A stretch of 64,000 nt of DNA from Megascapheus bottae (lineage: Eukaryota > Chordata > Mammalia > Rodentia > Geomyidae), in contig JANJXV010000024.1 of the NCBI GenBank assembly GCA_024803745.1, forward strand, positions 18,609,927 through 18,673,926, in the 5' to 3' direction. Under the pieces are notes generated by a model. That model did no database searches. It had not been told where the DNA came from and saw nothing but the letters and a program-made list of their open reading frames with translations. Below, piece by piece: positions 35,649-47,085 of the stretch; the first letter of the stretch is position 1, and the number at the start of each line of letters is the position of its first letter. Both the position numbers and the translations under genes were made by a program.

Positions 35649-37231
35649 AGCACTTTACTCTCTTATTCTGTACAAACCCTTTCAGATGAGTGGAGAAGTT
35701 ACAGGATGGAGATGACTTGAAAGAATCAGTGGCACAAATACAATGTATAGATACATTTTGCAAAATGGGTCCAATCTTCTGCTGTGACACTTCTGTGAAA
35801 GAATTTTTCGGCCTTGTCTTTTACACCTCTACCCTGCAAATGACTCACATGCTATGGGTCTTGCTCCATCAGTTTGACCTGGATGAACTGGTATTTGAGT
35901 ATATTTCATACTGTTCATTCAATCAACATATTCCCCTCTTAATATGCTCAGTCCACAGGCGAAACACTGACACCTGTAACTTTCTGTATAAGCTGCATCT
36001 TCAAATATGTCAACAGATTTTTTTAATTTTTCATTTGATTTCTTTAAAAGTCAGTTGCCTATATTCAAATTCTCTTTTAACTTCCAGTAACTTCTTTTTC
36101 CTAAGTAATGAAACCCAGATAAACCACCCAACCTACCTTTGTTTTTGTCCCAAGCAGGGTTTTACACACTCATGGAGTCTTAAGTGACTTTAAGCCAGAC
36201 AGTTTTTAAGAGAAGGAAAAGATGTGATTTTACTCTGCCTCTTTATAAGATACTTCTCCTGACAGATCCTGCCATTTTAGTCATCCATAACCAACTCTGG
36301 TCTGAAAGTATTAAATGGAAAATGCCAGAAATAAAACTTCTGACTTTCAGACACTTTTTCCACACAGTATATTATCATAGTTGTTCTGTCATTACTCATA
36401 TTACCACTCTCTTTTTGTGCCTAATCTGCAAATTAAACTCTCATAAGAATGTGTACATAGGAATAAGTCATACTATACATGGGGTTTAGCATGGTACATG
36501 GTTTTAAGCATTTATGAATACCTCTAGGGAAATTACTATGTAATCAACTTTTACGTCGTTCTCGCCTTTGGAGTTGTTGTGACCTGGACATTTAAACAAG
36601 GCTGACTTCAGTTGCTAGTCAATCTTCACTGCTGTCAATAAATTTCATTAGCTTACAATATCCATTCTCATGTCTCTTCTGAATGCCCTCGACACATCTT
36701 CTTCCAGGCCAAGCATGAATGGCATATTTTCCATTTAGTTTACTAATCCACAAGACTTGACTTTCTCACTCCTGTTTTATATTTCTACTCCGTATCTCCC
36801 ACTGAGGTCATATGTGAATAGTTCCCAGTCAACACAGCTGCACTGAACTCTCTATGTCCTTGCTCTCCTCATCTTATGTGTCTTTCCCAAGGATAAATAG
36901 TTTATAAGACTTCAAGAGGTCATTATCCACGTATACGCTGCTCAGCGACTCCAGAGTTTTTCCTGTGTTCTCCAGAGAATATTCTTCGTATATAGAGATC
37001 TCATCTGACTCATCTTTAGATATTATGTTGCATATAACAGTATCTTTCGGTATGGCTGTTACATATTTACTTAATTAAAGATACTGTTATCAGTGGACTA
37101 GACAATGGTCGTGTATGTTATCAGTGTTTATCTGATACAATCTCGGCTTTCAGCCCACAGATTTTGATTTAACTGAATAAATATGTGATGCGACAAAAGT
37201 CTTAGAAAGATTAATAAACTGTTTGGAAAAA

Positions 37232-37310
37232 ATTAAACAGCTGGGGACACAGTTCAAGTGATAGAGCTCCTGCCTAAAAAACACAGTCCTGAGTTTGATC
37301 AGTACTGTCA
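37232..37310 (+). mobile_element. ID-like tRNA-derived SINE monomer
   Basis: agctggggacacagttcaag, then cctgagtttgatcagtactg and an A-rich end. The tRNA-like A and B boxes are recognisable. Confidence 0.65.
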
Positions 37311-38481
37311 GAAAAAATTGAAACAAAGAAGAAACATTAAAGAGTTTTTTAATGGATTCTTGTACTCCTGGATTTTAGACAGCAGAATGTATATATAATT
37401 TGGTCTGTCACTTTTGATGACTCTTTTAACACATCTTGGTTTAATTCTAAAATGTAAAATAAAACACTTTAAAATGTAGATACTGTACTTGCTTAGGAGA
37501 GGGGGAATCTTTCAAAGGCTCCCATGGATTATAAACAGGAAGAATATTCCTATACATTACTAATCGACAAGGATTAACTATATGAAGCAAATAAAGCAAA
37601 ATAGTATCTTGGACACATTAGTTTTTAAATAAAATTGAGTCAATAGCAATAAATCACATGGGGACTTTAGAGGCCACAGGGAATTCAGACTATCCTATGT
37701 TTAAAGATACTATATTCAGTAAGACTTCCTGTAGCACCTATATCCTAGGAAGAAATGATTTCTGGTTCCTTATTAATGCTGAAGGTCCATGAGCTCATAA
37801 CCTAGAGCTCACAGTCTAGAATGTACAACACAAAGGAAGAAAGCATCTATCAAAGATTATGACATTGTCAAGAAACCACACTGGCTCCCAGAATAATGAG
37901 CCAGACTATGACCATGCCTAGAAGTACACTTAGGAGAATAAGGGAAGGAGAAAAAAATAATACTAAGAGATGGAATTCTACTTTGCCTCAAAGAAAGAGC
38001 ATTGCTCCATTCGCAGGAAGCAAGGCTGCAACCTGGTATGTCTTTCTGGTTGGATGTGGTAGAAATGGTAACCAAACCAGGAAGTCTGCACAATGAACTT
38101 GTCACAATGAACTTGCCACAGTCACCCCGGCTGGAAGAGAAGAGAGTGGTGTACCCCCAGTTAAGCTGTTACTCTGGAGAGCAGCCAGCAAGGAGACTGT
38201 GATTAGCACATGAACAGGAGGAAACGTTCTTGCCCTAGTGCTTGGATTTCATGAGGAAGGCAGGGCTGGTGTTAGGAGTGCCCTCCCCGGGTCTCCCTCA
38301 CTCCCCAGTCACAGGCCAGTGCTGTTCTAATGGACTGATTTGGGAAGCTAAGCATGGGACCTAGGAGATGAGGAAGCAGAGGTTATAGGAACCCTAAGAC
38401 TGGTCAGGTAAACTAAAGGCAAGTTGCAGTAGTTACTTTTTCTCCATACTAGCCCAGCAGCTCTAGGGTCCTGGCAGTTAC

Positions 38482-38598
38482 CTGAGGCTTCTTCACCTTT
38501 ATGATCCAGGTGGGTGGGACAATAACAGCAGCGTGGGCCCCCAGGGAGCAGGGTTCTTCTATGTGATGCAGCATGAAGCAGGTAACCTTATTGTGAAA
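38482..38598 (-). CDS. DGKI: DGKI exon: end of C1 domain 2 and linker
   Basis: 117-bp exon, 39 codons, phase 0 at both ends. It starts [17 protein letters not shown], carrying the last His and Cys ligands of C1 domain 2, then [18 protein letters not shown], the linker that follows C1 in zeta and iota. Acceptor has a good tract (TTTTTCTCTTTAG); donor is CAG/GTAACT. In the transcript a (UG)n(AG)n tract sits about 100 to 185 nt upstream of this acceptor (see 38700-38781). Confidence 0.97.
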
Positions 38599-38698
38599 CT
38601 AAAGAGAAAAACAGGCTCATAAGCAACTCTGGACAGGAGGCAATGGTGTAGCCACAAGGAGTGAGTAGTACAGACATACACTGGCATATGTGTAAATG

Positions 38699-38699
<1 letters not shown>

Positions 38700-38781
<82 letters not shown>
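38700..38781 (+). repeat. Compound (CT)n(CA)n microsatellite upstream of a DGKI acceptor
   Basis: About 26 CT units then about 15 CA units. In the DGKI transcript this is (UG)n(AG)n, ending about 100 nt before the 38482-38598 exon. Confidence 0.97.
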
Positions 38782-38785
<4 letters not shown>

Positions 38786-39927
38786 TTACTAAGAACTCAT
38801 GATTCTCATCATCAACCAATCTCCCCAGGAGTTCAGAGATCAGACACCACATTCAAGCCCAGCGTACACCTCTTCCAACTGCTAACAAGAAAGCCAATCA
38901 GCATTGTACTCATACATTGACCTGATGAATTAAACTCCCTTTGTACAACTGCTTAAGGATAACAAAATATAAGAAAAAGCAAGAAAGATGATATTCATCT
39001 AGCAGACTGAGACTCACTAAAAGCCTTCTCCTTAATATAATATTTACATATATATTCTTGAAAGTGAATGTATTACTCACATGGGTGGAAATGGGACAAT
39101 GAAGTTCCCCCTGTAGAACTAATATAAGCTGATTATATATAATAAAATTATATATATATATATATAACTAAAGATATCAGGAATTCTTATAAACTATGAA
39201 TAAGTATAAGAATTTTGTACATGGACCTCTCTGTATATATATAATATATACATGTGGAGAGGGTATAGGACAGTTCTATTAATCCTGATTTTGCACAGTT
39301 CTGTTCACTGTACTGATTATAGACTTGGCTGATTGAGGATAACATTGAAGAAAGAGAAAGACAAGCTAAAAGGCAGTTCCCATCTTCAACCTTTCCTCTA
39401 TCTATCATTGATGTAAATTCTCCCTGGTTGTTTTCTCAGTTTAGAAAAAAACAGAAAAAGAGACTACTACAGTGCTGTTAATCCTGAGATAGCAGAGTAC
39501 AGAGAGCTTGCTTCTGCTGGATATGCCTAGAGTCTTTAAGAAAGCTAAAGTGGTTCTATTATTCTTGGCATGACTGGAGAGGTCTGTTTCCTTGTTTTCT
39601 AAATTAAGGAAGGAGAGAAGGGTACAGAAATGATCATAGGAGCCCCTCTGTGAGAGGAGGAGGGGCTATCCCAGTGGTGGGGTTCAGCCCAGTCACCTGG
39701 TGACTATAAAGTGATAGTGATTTCCAGTGAAATCTGTTTTTGCATGAACATAAAATCAACATCACACAATAATAAGGAGCTTTACATCTTGATCATAGTG
39801 ATTTTTTAAATTTACTACTTGGATTATACTTATTTGTGAGCATGTAATTTATCATTTTAACCAAGACAATTTCGGAATGAAGGGGATAACTGCTAATAGC
39901 TATGTTGGAATGACAGAAATAAATTAG

Positions 39928-39929
<2 letters not shown>

Positions 39930-40024
<95 letters not shown>
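39930..40024 (+). repeat. Compound (CT)n(CA)n microsatellite
   Basis: About 22 CT units then about 24 CA units, 1.2 kb from the array at 38700. Confidence 0.97.
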
Positions 40025-40026
<2 letters not shown>

Positions 40027-40959
40027 AAAATCTGGCAAATATGGTCACCCTGATTTTATTACATGACATCAGAACTTTGTTTTCCTTTGTGTATAACTTC
40101 AAGATCTGGAGGGGCTAATTTGTAATCAGTCAACTCATGATAATTTACTGATAAAATAATTAGGAATTCTCTCTACCAACAGTTACTTATGTTCTGCAAA
40201 CAATTATCTCAAAGGAATATCATACCAGAAGGATGTTATTTGAATATCTGTTTTCCTAACTGATTTTCTTTTGTAACAATTCAAGTAAACTCGGTGCCTA
40301 GAACTTGCATTTCTAAAAGGGGAAAGGTCTCATATTATCAACCTTGACAGTGTCCAATCTATAGACTGGAGAGTACTAAGACTCAAATGTATGAAATCCA
40401 TATCACAACGCAGAGTTCTTTCTCCTAAACCACCGAAGCTCACTTGTTTATTTCATATCAGATACCTTAGAAGGATCACCTGTCCTACTAAAACTGTATC
40501 TCTATGATGGTTATTTGTGGCAAAAATATTTCATATTTTTATTCCCTGCAAAATCAATATGAGAAATCAGGAAATGTAAGAATATTCCGCCATAATGATG
40601 CAGAGTAGGGGAGATTTGTAGTGTCTCAGGTAGATGAAGGGAGTATACATGGTCACTCTAAAGTGGGGTTATGTGATGAACCCTGAATAAATAAGTGACT
40701 CTAGTCTGGTGTCTAAATGAAGTAAATGCAGCTTATCCAAGAAAGCCTGCCCACAATGCCATCTCACCAGTGGGTATTTTAGGCCAGGGAAACTGACAGC
40801 CCAGGCATCGTTAGGGACCCATGGAAAATCAAACAGCTATTCTTCCCCAGATGAAGACATGGTCTTGATGACATAGATTTTCAGTGAAGAAGCTGAAGCC
40901 TGTAATCCTAGCTATTTTGGAGGCAGAGATCAGGGGAGATTATGGTTCTTGGCCAGAAG

Positions 40960-41030
40960 GAAGAGAAAGAAAGAAGGAAGGAAAGAAAGGAATGAAGGAA
41001 GGAGGAAGGGAGGGGGAGAAAGTGAGATAC

Positions 41031-41095
<65 letters not shown>

Positions 41096-41178
41096 AGACA
41101 CAGACAGACAGAGACAGAGAGACAGAGAGACAGAGACAGAGACAGAGAGAGGGAGGGAGGGAGAGAGGAGAGAGAGAA
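40960..41178 (+). repeat. Purine tract with (GA)n core
   Basis: GGAA-rich run, then (GA)n at 41033-41092, then GACA/GAGA repeats; nearly pure purine on the plus strand except the GACA part. Confidence 0.95.
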
Positions 41179-41369
41179 AGTTCCGATGACTCCATCTTGG
41201 CCAGTGGCTAGGTGTGATGTCATCCCATACTGCCAAGGACACACAGTGTCTGTGTGTGGTTATGTATGCATCTCTCTCATCCCAGGACATGTGGAAGCAC
41301 AGTAAGAGAGTTACAGTCTAGACAGACCTGTACATGAAGCATGACACTCTATCAAAAATAACTGATCCC

Positions 41370-41463
41370 CAAAGAGGCCAGCCCAGAGGCTCAAGAAATA
41401 GAACTCCTGAACAGCAGTGTCAAGGCCCGGAGTCAAACCTCAGTACTGCCTAAAAACAAAACA
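41370..41463 (+). mobile_element. ID-like tRNA-derived SINE monomer
   Basis: gccagcccagaggctcaaga to ggagtcaaacctcagtactg, followed by an (AAAAC)n-like tail. Confidence 0.6.
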
Positions 41464-41925
41464 AAACGTCGCATGGCTTTGTACTTGAATGGAAGCACAA
41501 AGGTCACAGGAGTGATAACTAAAAAAAAAATGACAGTAGAACCCAGAATAAAAAGGTGGCCAGATATGTCAGGAACCCACACTGAAGCCTCCAGATCAAC
41601 AAATCCCTCTCTAGTGACTGTAGTTTCTCAAACCTACAGACCGAAGGAAATTATATTAGGGAGAATATAAGTTTGGACCTTATGGATTTTCCACAATACC
41701 AATCGCTTTAACTGAAAAAACAAACATACAAAAAACAGGCATCAGTACTGTGCCAGGTACCAATTATGTCTTGTACTTGTAAACCAACTATTTGAGAGGA
41801 AGAAGTTGTCAAGTCCAGCCTAATCTAGATATGAGATCATAGACCTTTCTTTTAGGTCTTTTGGGTAATAAGGGACAAAAAAAGCCCAATCAATGACAGC
41901 TATTCTAAACAGTAAGAAGGAAGTC

Positions 41926-42050
41926 AGGCACAGTGGTACATGCTTGTAACCCTAGTTACAGAAGGCCAAGGCAGGAGGATCTCAAGTTCAAGGCCAGCCT
42001 GGGAAATGGAGTGAGAGACCCTGTCTCAAAAGACAAAACAAAAAGAGGTA
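41926..42050 (+). mobile_element. B1 (7SL-derived) SINE
   Basis: caggcacagtggtacatgct, aaggcaggaggatctcaagt, aaggccagcctgggaaatgg, gagaccctgtctcaaaagac: a classic B1/Alu-type monomer. Confidence 0.88.
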
Positions 42051-42906
42051 AAGGAAGAAAGTAGAGTAGGAGTTAGCAAGCTTTCTTTTTCCCTTTTCAA
42101 AACCCAGATGCTAATTATTTTAGGCTTGTAAACTGACTCCACTATGTAGGTTGCATTTCTTCACCTATTAGAGCATAAAAAATACTCACATACAATATAC
42201 AAGATAACATATAAGAAACTAGGTATGGCTGTGTTTCAATAAAACTTTATTTATAAAAATAGGCATCAAACTATGTTGGACCCAACTAGCATCACTGGAA
42301 TGAAGGAATGGGTAGAAAACCAAATACGAAAAGGAACTATCTTGTTTTAACAGAAGGGTTTTGTACTTTAAAAGTGAGAGAGGGGACATCAGTAGGTGGG
42401 GAAATTGTCTTGATTTCCTACTAAATAAACACATTCCATTGTAAGGAAGGCTACAGAGTCACTGAGGTCATGGATAATTATGATAACATCCAGACCTGAA
42501 GAAAGACGTGGGAAGCACTTGCTCTTCCTTCTTGGCCCCATGTCAGCATGCTGGTCACCCATATACAATAATGCTGCCTTTCTGATGTTGCACCTCCCTA
42601 CCAACAGTCTAGTGGGAAGGCAAGAAGCGTGGGTGACCTGGGTGAGAATCAGGAGAGCACTTCCTAGCCTTTGATTTCAGGCTTCAACGTGGACAACAGG
42701 AAAGGGGTGAATTTTGTCACTTGGGTGTCCCCCCAGCTCACATCCTTTTTTTCTGTTTTACCCTGTCTTCTTCCAAGATCCTAGATGAAAAAAGTAATAC
42801 TCTTAGTTACCATAACTTGCCACTTGCAGTCAGGGACTCGTGCAATGACACAAGTCTATTGTGATCCTCCAAGAGCCCACATCGCTGAATTCAATCCCAG
42901 ACTTAC

Positions 42907-42978
42907 CGCCTGCTTGCACCAGGAGCAGCTGATAGCCACGACCTCTTTACTGTGGAAGGAGAACTTTTGCTGGAAACC
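42907..42978 (-). CDS. DGKI: DGKI exon: middle of C1 domain 2
   Basis: 72-bp exon, 24 codons, phase 0 at both ends: [20 protein letters not shown] then CKQA. CSWC is the second Cys pair of C1 domain 2. The KEVVAIS segment has Val where I recall Ile in human iota, a conservative change. Acceptor ACCCCAG/GGT, donor GCG/GTAAGT. It lies between an 11.6-kb intron upstream and a 4.3-kb intron downstream. Confidence 0.97.
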
Positions 42979-45369
42979 CTGGGGTATTAGGACAAGAGAC
43001 AGAGTATTTAAAACCACCTTAACTACAGCCCATCCTTGCCCTCCTGAAGATCAAAGATGCAAAAAAGGCCACTAGTATCATAATCACCGGGGACAGAAGT
43101 ACCACTTTCAGCTCTTTGCTCTCCACCTTCTGGCCACACAATGATTTTCTATTTCTGAAACATCTGAGGTGTGAGAGAGGAGTAGCTGGTGGTTCCTACA
43201 CCATGAATGTATCTAAGTCAGCCACACACAAAAAAGTTGCTGTTAATAGTTAAGTGTATTTATGGTATGTTTTTATTATAAGCAAAATACCAGCAACAAA
43301 GAAGTCATTTTGGTTCATCTAATCCTGTACAGTAATAGTCCCATGACTCAGAGACTCCATCCAACACTAGTATCTGAGAGCCCAGAAATGGAGAAATTGA
43401 ATAACAGAGAGATAATGCCTAGAGGTCAGGGTCTGGGAGAGGTGCAAGGCTGTGGTTGTAAATTTAAATCATACCCTTTGGATTCCTGCTTCCTAAAGCA
43501 ACCGCTTTTAGGCTTTTTCATTCTTCACCAACAAGTGGTGATAGAAGCCATGGAATTGCAAAAACAATCCTGTTAAATGAACATGAAGGATAACTCTTCC
43601 ACCCACTACAGAAGAGGTGATCACAGCTATGGATGTGCTTTCTTATTTACCAAAGAAAAGAATTCAGTGAATGCTCCAAAAATCCCCCCGCCACACATAC
43701 AATGCTCAGCATTGCTGTCTGCCTGTGAAACCTAAGTAAAAACAAACATGTGACACAAGGCAGATTTTTTTTTCTTTTTAATTTGCTTTTACAAGGCAGT
43801 CAAAAGAAAATGAAAATACATAATGGGAAGGAAAGTTATTCAAGGTACTGGCTAAATAAGTCTTCCTTTGTAGGTACAGATAATTTAAGTAACTGCTAAT
43901 TAGCATGTTATGAAACAATGCTCAATGGCATTAGGCAGAGCTTCTCACCACTGCATCTACTTACTGCTCTTGATAGATTCCCCAGCCCCCCTACCTCTCC
44001 ATCCCCTCTCTTCCTCTGGTACCCCCACACTGTCTGAGTTCTTCAACTCTTGCTCTTCTACAGGGTGACATTAGCACAGAACTGACTTTCGTCACTGTGC
44101 TCGGTGACAGCTCCTCTGATCTCCTTTCTGCCCATCCAGAAGGCACAGAATCATTGGATTTGGAAAAATGAACTCATCAACTTCTCTTTCTCAACAGTTT
44201 AAGTGATGATGTCTGTCATTCTCCATGCAGAAAAGTGTTAACCAACCCAGCAAGCTGAAGAATCCTACCCTTAAGAGATGCTAGAAAGGTTGGTCCTAGG
44301 ACGGCATCCAAGAACTCAGACTTCAGAGGTTTTCCCCGAATCTCAGTGTATCCAGAACACTCACTGGGCCTAAATTATTTGCCTAGTTTAGCTGATCATC
44401 TGTTTCCTTCTGGGAGCCTGGAACTTTAGCATGTGCTATTAGCATTTGCATAACTTATGGCAACAAGATTCCATTCAACCTGGGCAATGGGTGTTTAAGG
44501 AGACTGAGGGATAACATTTCATCTGTTTCATGTAACCCACATGACTCCACTTCCCAGTGCCTCCCTTCTTGCATTGAAATAAACCATACTTGAGTGTTGT
44601 GCACTGTATCCTGTGAATCTTTCTGGAAGAATGATTGAACCTAAGGTGAATTGGGGGTATAGGTTCCTGACACAAGCCTCTCCCCTTGTTTGATAGCATT
44701 CTCACTGTGTCTCTTCTGTTATGACAGTTTCTTCTCTTCTGGAGACACTCTGGACTGGAACACACACTCACCAATAGCCACATGTTGACCACTGCAGTGC
44801 CTGGCAACCCTCCCACACCCCCACACCTATCCCAAAAACCTGAGAGTTGCAAACGATCAATCAGGAAAAATTTACAGAGAGGATATGAACTCCAATACAG
44901 TGGAAAATTAGAGGTGTAGAGCTTTTCAAAGACAACGCCAAACTTGTCAATGTGAAACAACAACAACAAAGAAAGATGGCACCAAAGAGGCAGAAACAAA
45001 CCTTCACATTACAGACATCTGAAAAGTATCCCACTAGCCCTCAAACCAACCTTTGAGGAAGCAACAAAAAGGATTGAAGACATGTTTCTTTGGAGTTTGG
45101 GCAATCTTTTTTAGAAAATGTTTTAAGAAAGGATCTATCAGGTAGGAACAGGTGTTCCAGAGCTGGCAGGGGATGAGCAGGTCAGATTGTCCCACCCAGA
45201 CCCCCTGTTCAACCAATAGTGTCAGATTGCTCTCTCTCTGCTCCATTTTCCAACTCATATCCCCTTGAGAGTTCTTCCCCCTTCACTCTTTACCACTATC
45301 AGTAAGTGATACCTTTTCAATTTCTTCCTCAAGCTCAAAAGACTCAAGACTCAAATGGGGGGGGAGGGC

Positions 45370-45556
45370 AGGGGCAGGAGTTTGGCCTAGTGGTAGCATG
45401 CATGAAGACCTGGGTTCAATTCCTTGGTACCACATACACAGGAAAAAGCTGGAAGTGGTGCTGTGGCTCAAGTGGTAGAGCTCTAGCTCTACCACTAGTC
45501 CAAGGACAGTGCTCAGGCCCTGAGCTCAAGCCCAGGACTGGCAAAAAAAAAAAAAG
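45370..45556 (+). mobile_element. IDL-Geo-like SINE with internal palindrome
   Basis: Head with tggcctagtggtagcatgc (short internal loss compared with other copies), right half, and A13 tail. In the right half the usual gccttgagaaagtcc is replaced by sequence forming a perfect 12-bp palindrome (45471-45496). Confidence 0.92.
45471..45496 (+). repeat. Perfect 12-bp palindrome inside a SINE
   Basis: agtggtagagct, a 2-bp spacer (ct), then agctctaccact. Confidence 0.97.
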
Positions 45557-45790
45557 ATTCAAACAGCACATCTTTCCTTACAGATTAGCAGAATAATCTT
45601 ATCACATAGGCTTCCAGAACCATTCAGAATGTTCCCAATTAATTTTTTCCCCTCATCAATCTAACAATCCTTTTTGATAACAGCTCTCATGTATAGTGAA
45701 TCAAGTCTTATCCTTCCACATTGTTCTTTCTTCTTTTTGATATCTACATTTTGTGCCATGTTGTTTTCCTTACCCTCAACACAGCATATA

Positions 45791-45880
45791 AGAAAATTTA
45801 CCACCGTTTTCCTATTGTATCTGAACTCACTGCTACTAATCTAAATCTAAACCATCCTCCAAAATCAACTCAATTTACAC
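45791..45880 (+). repeat. Arm 1 of a long inverted repeat
   Basis: Contains ctgctactaatctaaatcta and downstream sequence whose reverse complement recurs at 46307-46377. This arm has about 23 extra bases after the first 15. Confidence 0.8.
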
Positions 45881-46306
45881 AATCAGGCCTCAGCATTGCC
45901 TTACCACCTATACCAACCTTGGCTGCTATTTAGTATCCTAAATTGCTGGCTATTTTTGCACATGTCTTTTTTCTCCAATGGAACTGTAGGATTGTTAAAG
46001 GTAGACTCTATGGATTTCTTCAAAACTTAACATCAGAGGCATAATAAATATAATTTCATACTAACTGAATTTCCTGAGAAAGTTGCTGCTTATCATAGCA
46101 TGACCCAGACACTGAACGCTGACACAAGCCACTGGAAATAGACCTACAGTAAAACCCTTCTCTGGGCAAAAATCCAACCCCTAGAGTTCTGTATAGAATC
46201 TAAGTTTTATTTTATGTGTGTCATATTGAGCCACTATGTAGATAAAATCAATATAGTAGAATGTATGGAATGACAGATGGTAAGACCGATACCAACAATT
46301 CATCAT

Positions 46307-46377
46307 GTGAATTGGGGTGATTCTGAAGGATGGTGTAGATTTAGATTAGTAGCAGTGGGGATGGCGGTAAATTTTCT
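46307..46377 (-). repeat. Arm 2 of a long inverted repeat
   Basis: Reverse complement reads agaaaatttaccgcc, ctgctactaatctaaatcta and then a copy of the rest of arm 1 at roughly 85 percent identity. The arms are about 425 bp apart. Confidence 0.8.
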
Positions 46378-46394
46378 ATATTCTTTTTTGAGGG

Positions 46395-46800
46395 TAAGGA
46401 GAGAGCATGGCACCAAATGTGGGTACTTGCAAGGGAGCAGGGTGAGCCAATGGGAGAGGGAGAGAAGAATAAAGGAGTAGGTGGGGATGATGCAATAATT
46501 CATTGTATATGCCACAGAATTGAGAAATGTAAAGAAAAAGGGGAGCTGAAGTGAGGAGGGTGAAGATATTGACATGGTGACACAGATCAATGATGCACTG
46601 GATACATAAGCTTCTTTGTTAATGGAAATCATTCAATACATAACCTAAAATTAAGATAAATAAGGAAAAGAGTGGGTTGGGCATGTGGATGAGAATTTGA
46701 AATGGGTGCCATTGATCAAGATGCACTATTTTCATAAACTTCTTTGGTGAATGCCAACTCATTTGTACAGCTAAAAATAAGAATATTTTAAAAGAGATAT
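46395..46800 (+). mobile_element. Possible L1 3' UTR-like repeats, two adjoining blocks
   Basis: Two blocks each with a gatcaa(g)atgca motif, then a cttctttg(g/t)(t)gaatg-like segment and an AT-rich end (about 46585-46665 and 46710-46795); a similar block occurs at 9675-9770. This suggests diverged copies of one dispersed repeat. The family is uncertain. Confidence 0.4.
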
Positions 46801-46859
46801 GATGTTTATATGTTTATATATGCACATATAGATAGCATAAATATATACAATATATACAT

Positions 46860-46917
46860 TATAGGTATACATGTGCATGTGCATATATATATGTATATAT
46901 ATATACATATATATATG
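46860..46917 (+). repeat. AT-rich alternating repeat with self-complementary core
   Basis: atatatatgtatatatatat acatatatatat alternation can fold on itself. Confidence 0.9.
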
Positions 46918-46954
46918 AAGAAGAAACTAGGAAAAGATGGGAAAACAGAGAATC

Positions 46955-47085
46955 ATTCTTGGATGTTCTTATTAGCTGGATGATTTTAGGCAAATAATTT
47001 AGTTCTTGTAACTTCTCCTGTGCCGGAAACAGGAATAATACAAATCACCAGGCAATCATGAACATTCAAAATTAAAAAGGCTACT
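46955..47085 (+). mobile_element. MIR-like ancient SINE fragment
   Basis: attagctggatgattttagg, caaataatttagttcttgta and ggaaacaggaataatacaaa follow the MIR core order. Confidence 0.55.

Larger units (their letters stand above)
30861..38481 (-). other. DGKI intron, 7.6 kb
   Basis: Contains a CpG-rich stretch next to the 30786-30860 exon, a 21-bp tandem duplication at 31184-31220, a MIR near 32735-32865, a truncated composite SINE at 34656-34795, an L1-like insertion with target-site duplication at 35293-35648, and a tRNA-derived monomer SINE at 37232-37310. The AT-rich open frames at 35690-36489 look fortuitous. Confidence 0.75.
38599..42906 (-). other. DGKI intron, 4.3 kb
   Basis: Holds two compound (CT)n(CA)n arrays (38700-38781, 39930-40024), a long purine tract (40960-41178), a tRNA-derived SINE (41370-41460) and a B1-like SINE (41926-42050). 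The rest is unremarkable. Confidence 0.8.

Noticed and set aside
35690..36489. Two adjacent plus-strand open frames (165 and 101 codons)
   Set aside because: AT-rich, no recognisable domain, no splice or promoter context, opposite strand to DGKI; length is within chance for such composition.
38559..38920. Open frames with runs of Cys-Val, Arg-Glu or His-Thr
   Set aside because: Products of reading the (CT)n(CA)n array; the true coding content here is the DGKI exon ending at 38598.
40884..41305. Open frames rich in Arg-Glu or Ser-Leu
   Set aside because: They are translations of the GA/CT simple repeat, not protein genes.
42724..43081. Open frame of 96 codons on the plus strand overlapping a DGKI exon
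   Set aside because: Opposite strand to the clear C1-2 exon and without similarity to anything recognised.
44475..44999. 174-codon minus-strand open frame
   Set aside because: No family motif recognised, no supporting exon borders; probably fortuitous or an old repeat remnant.
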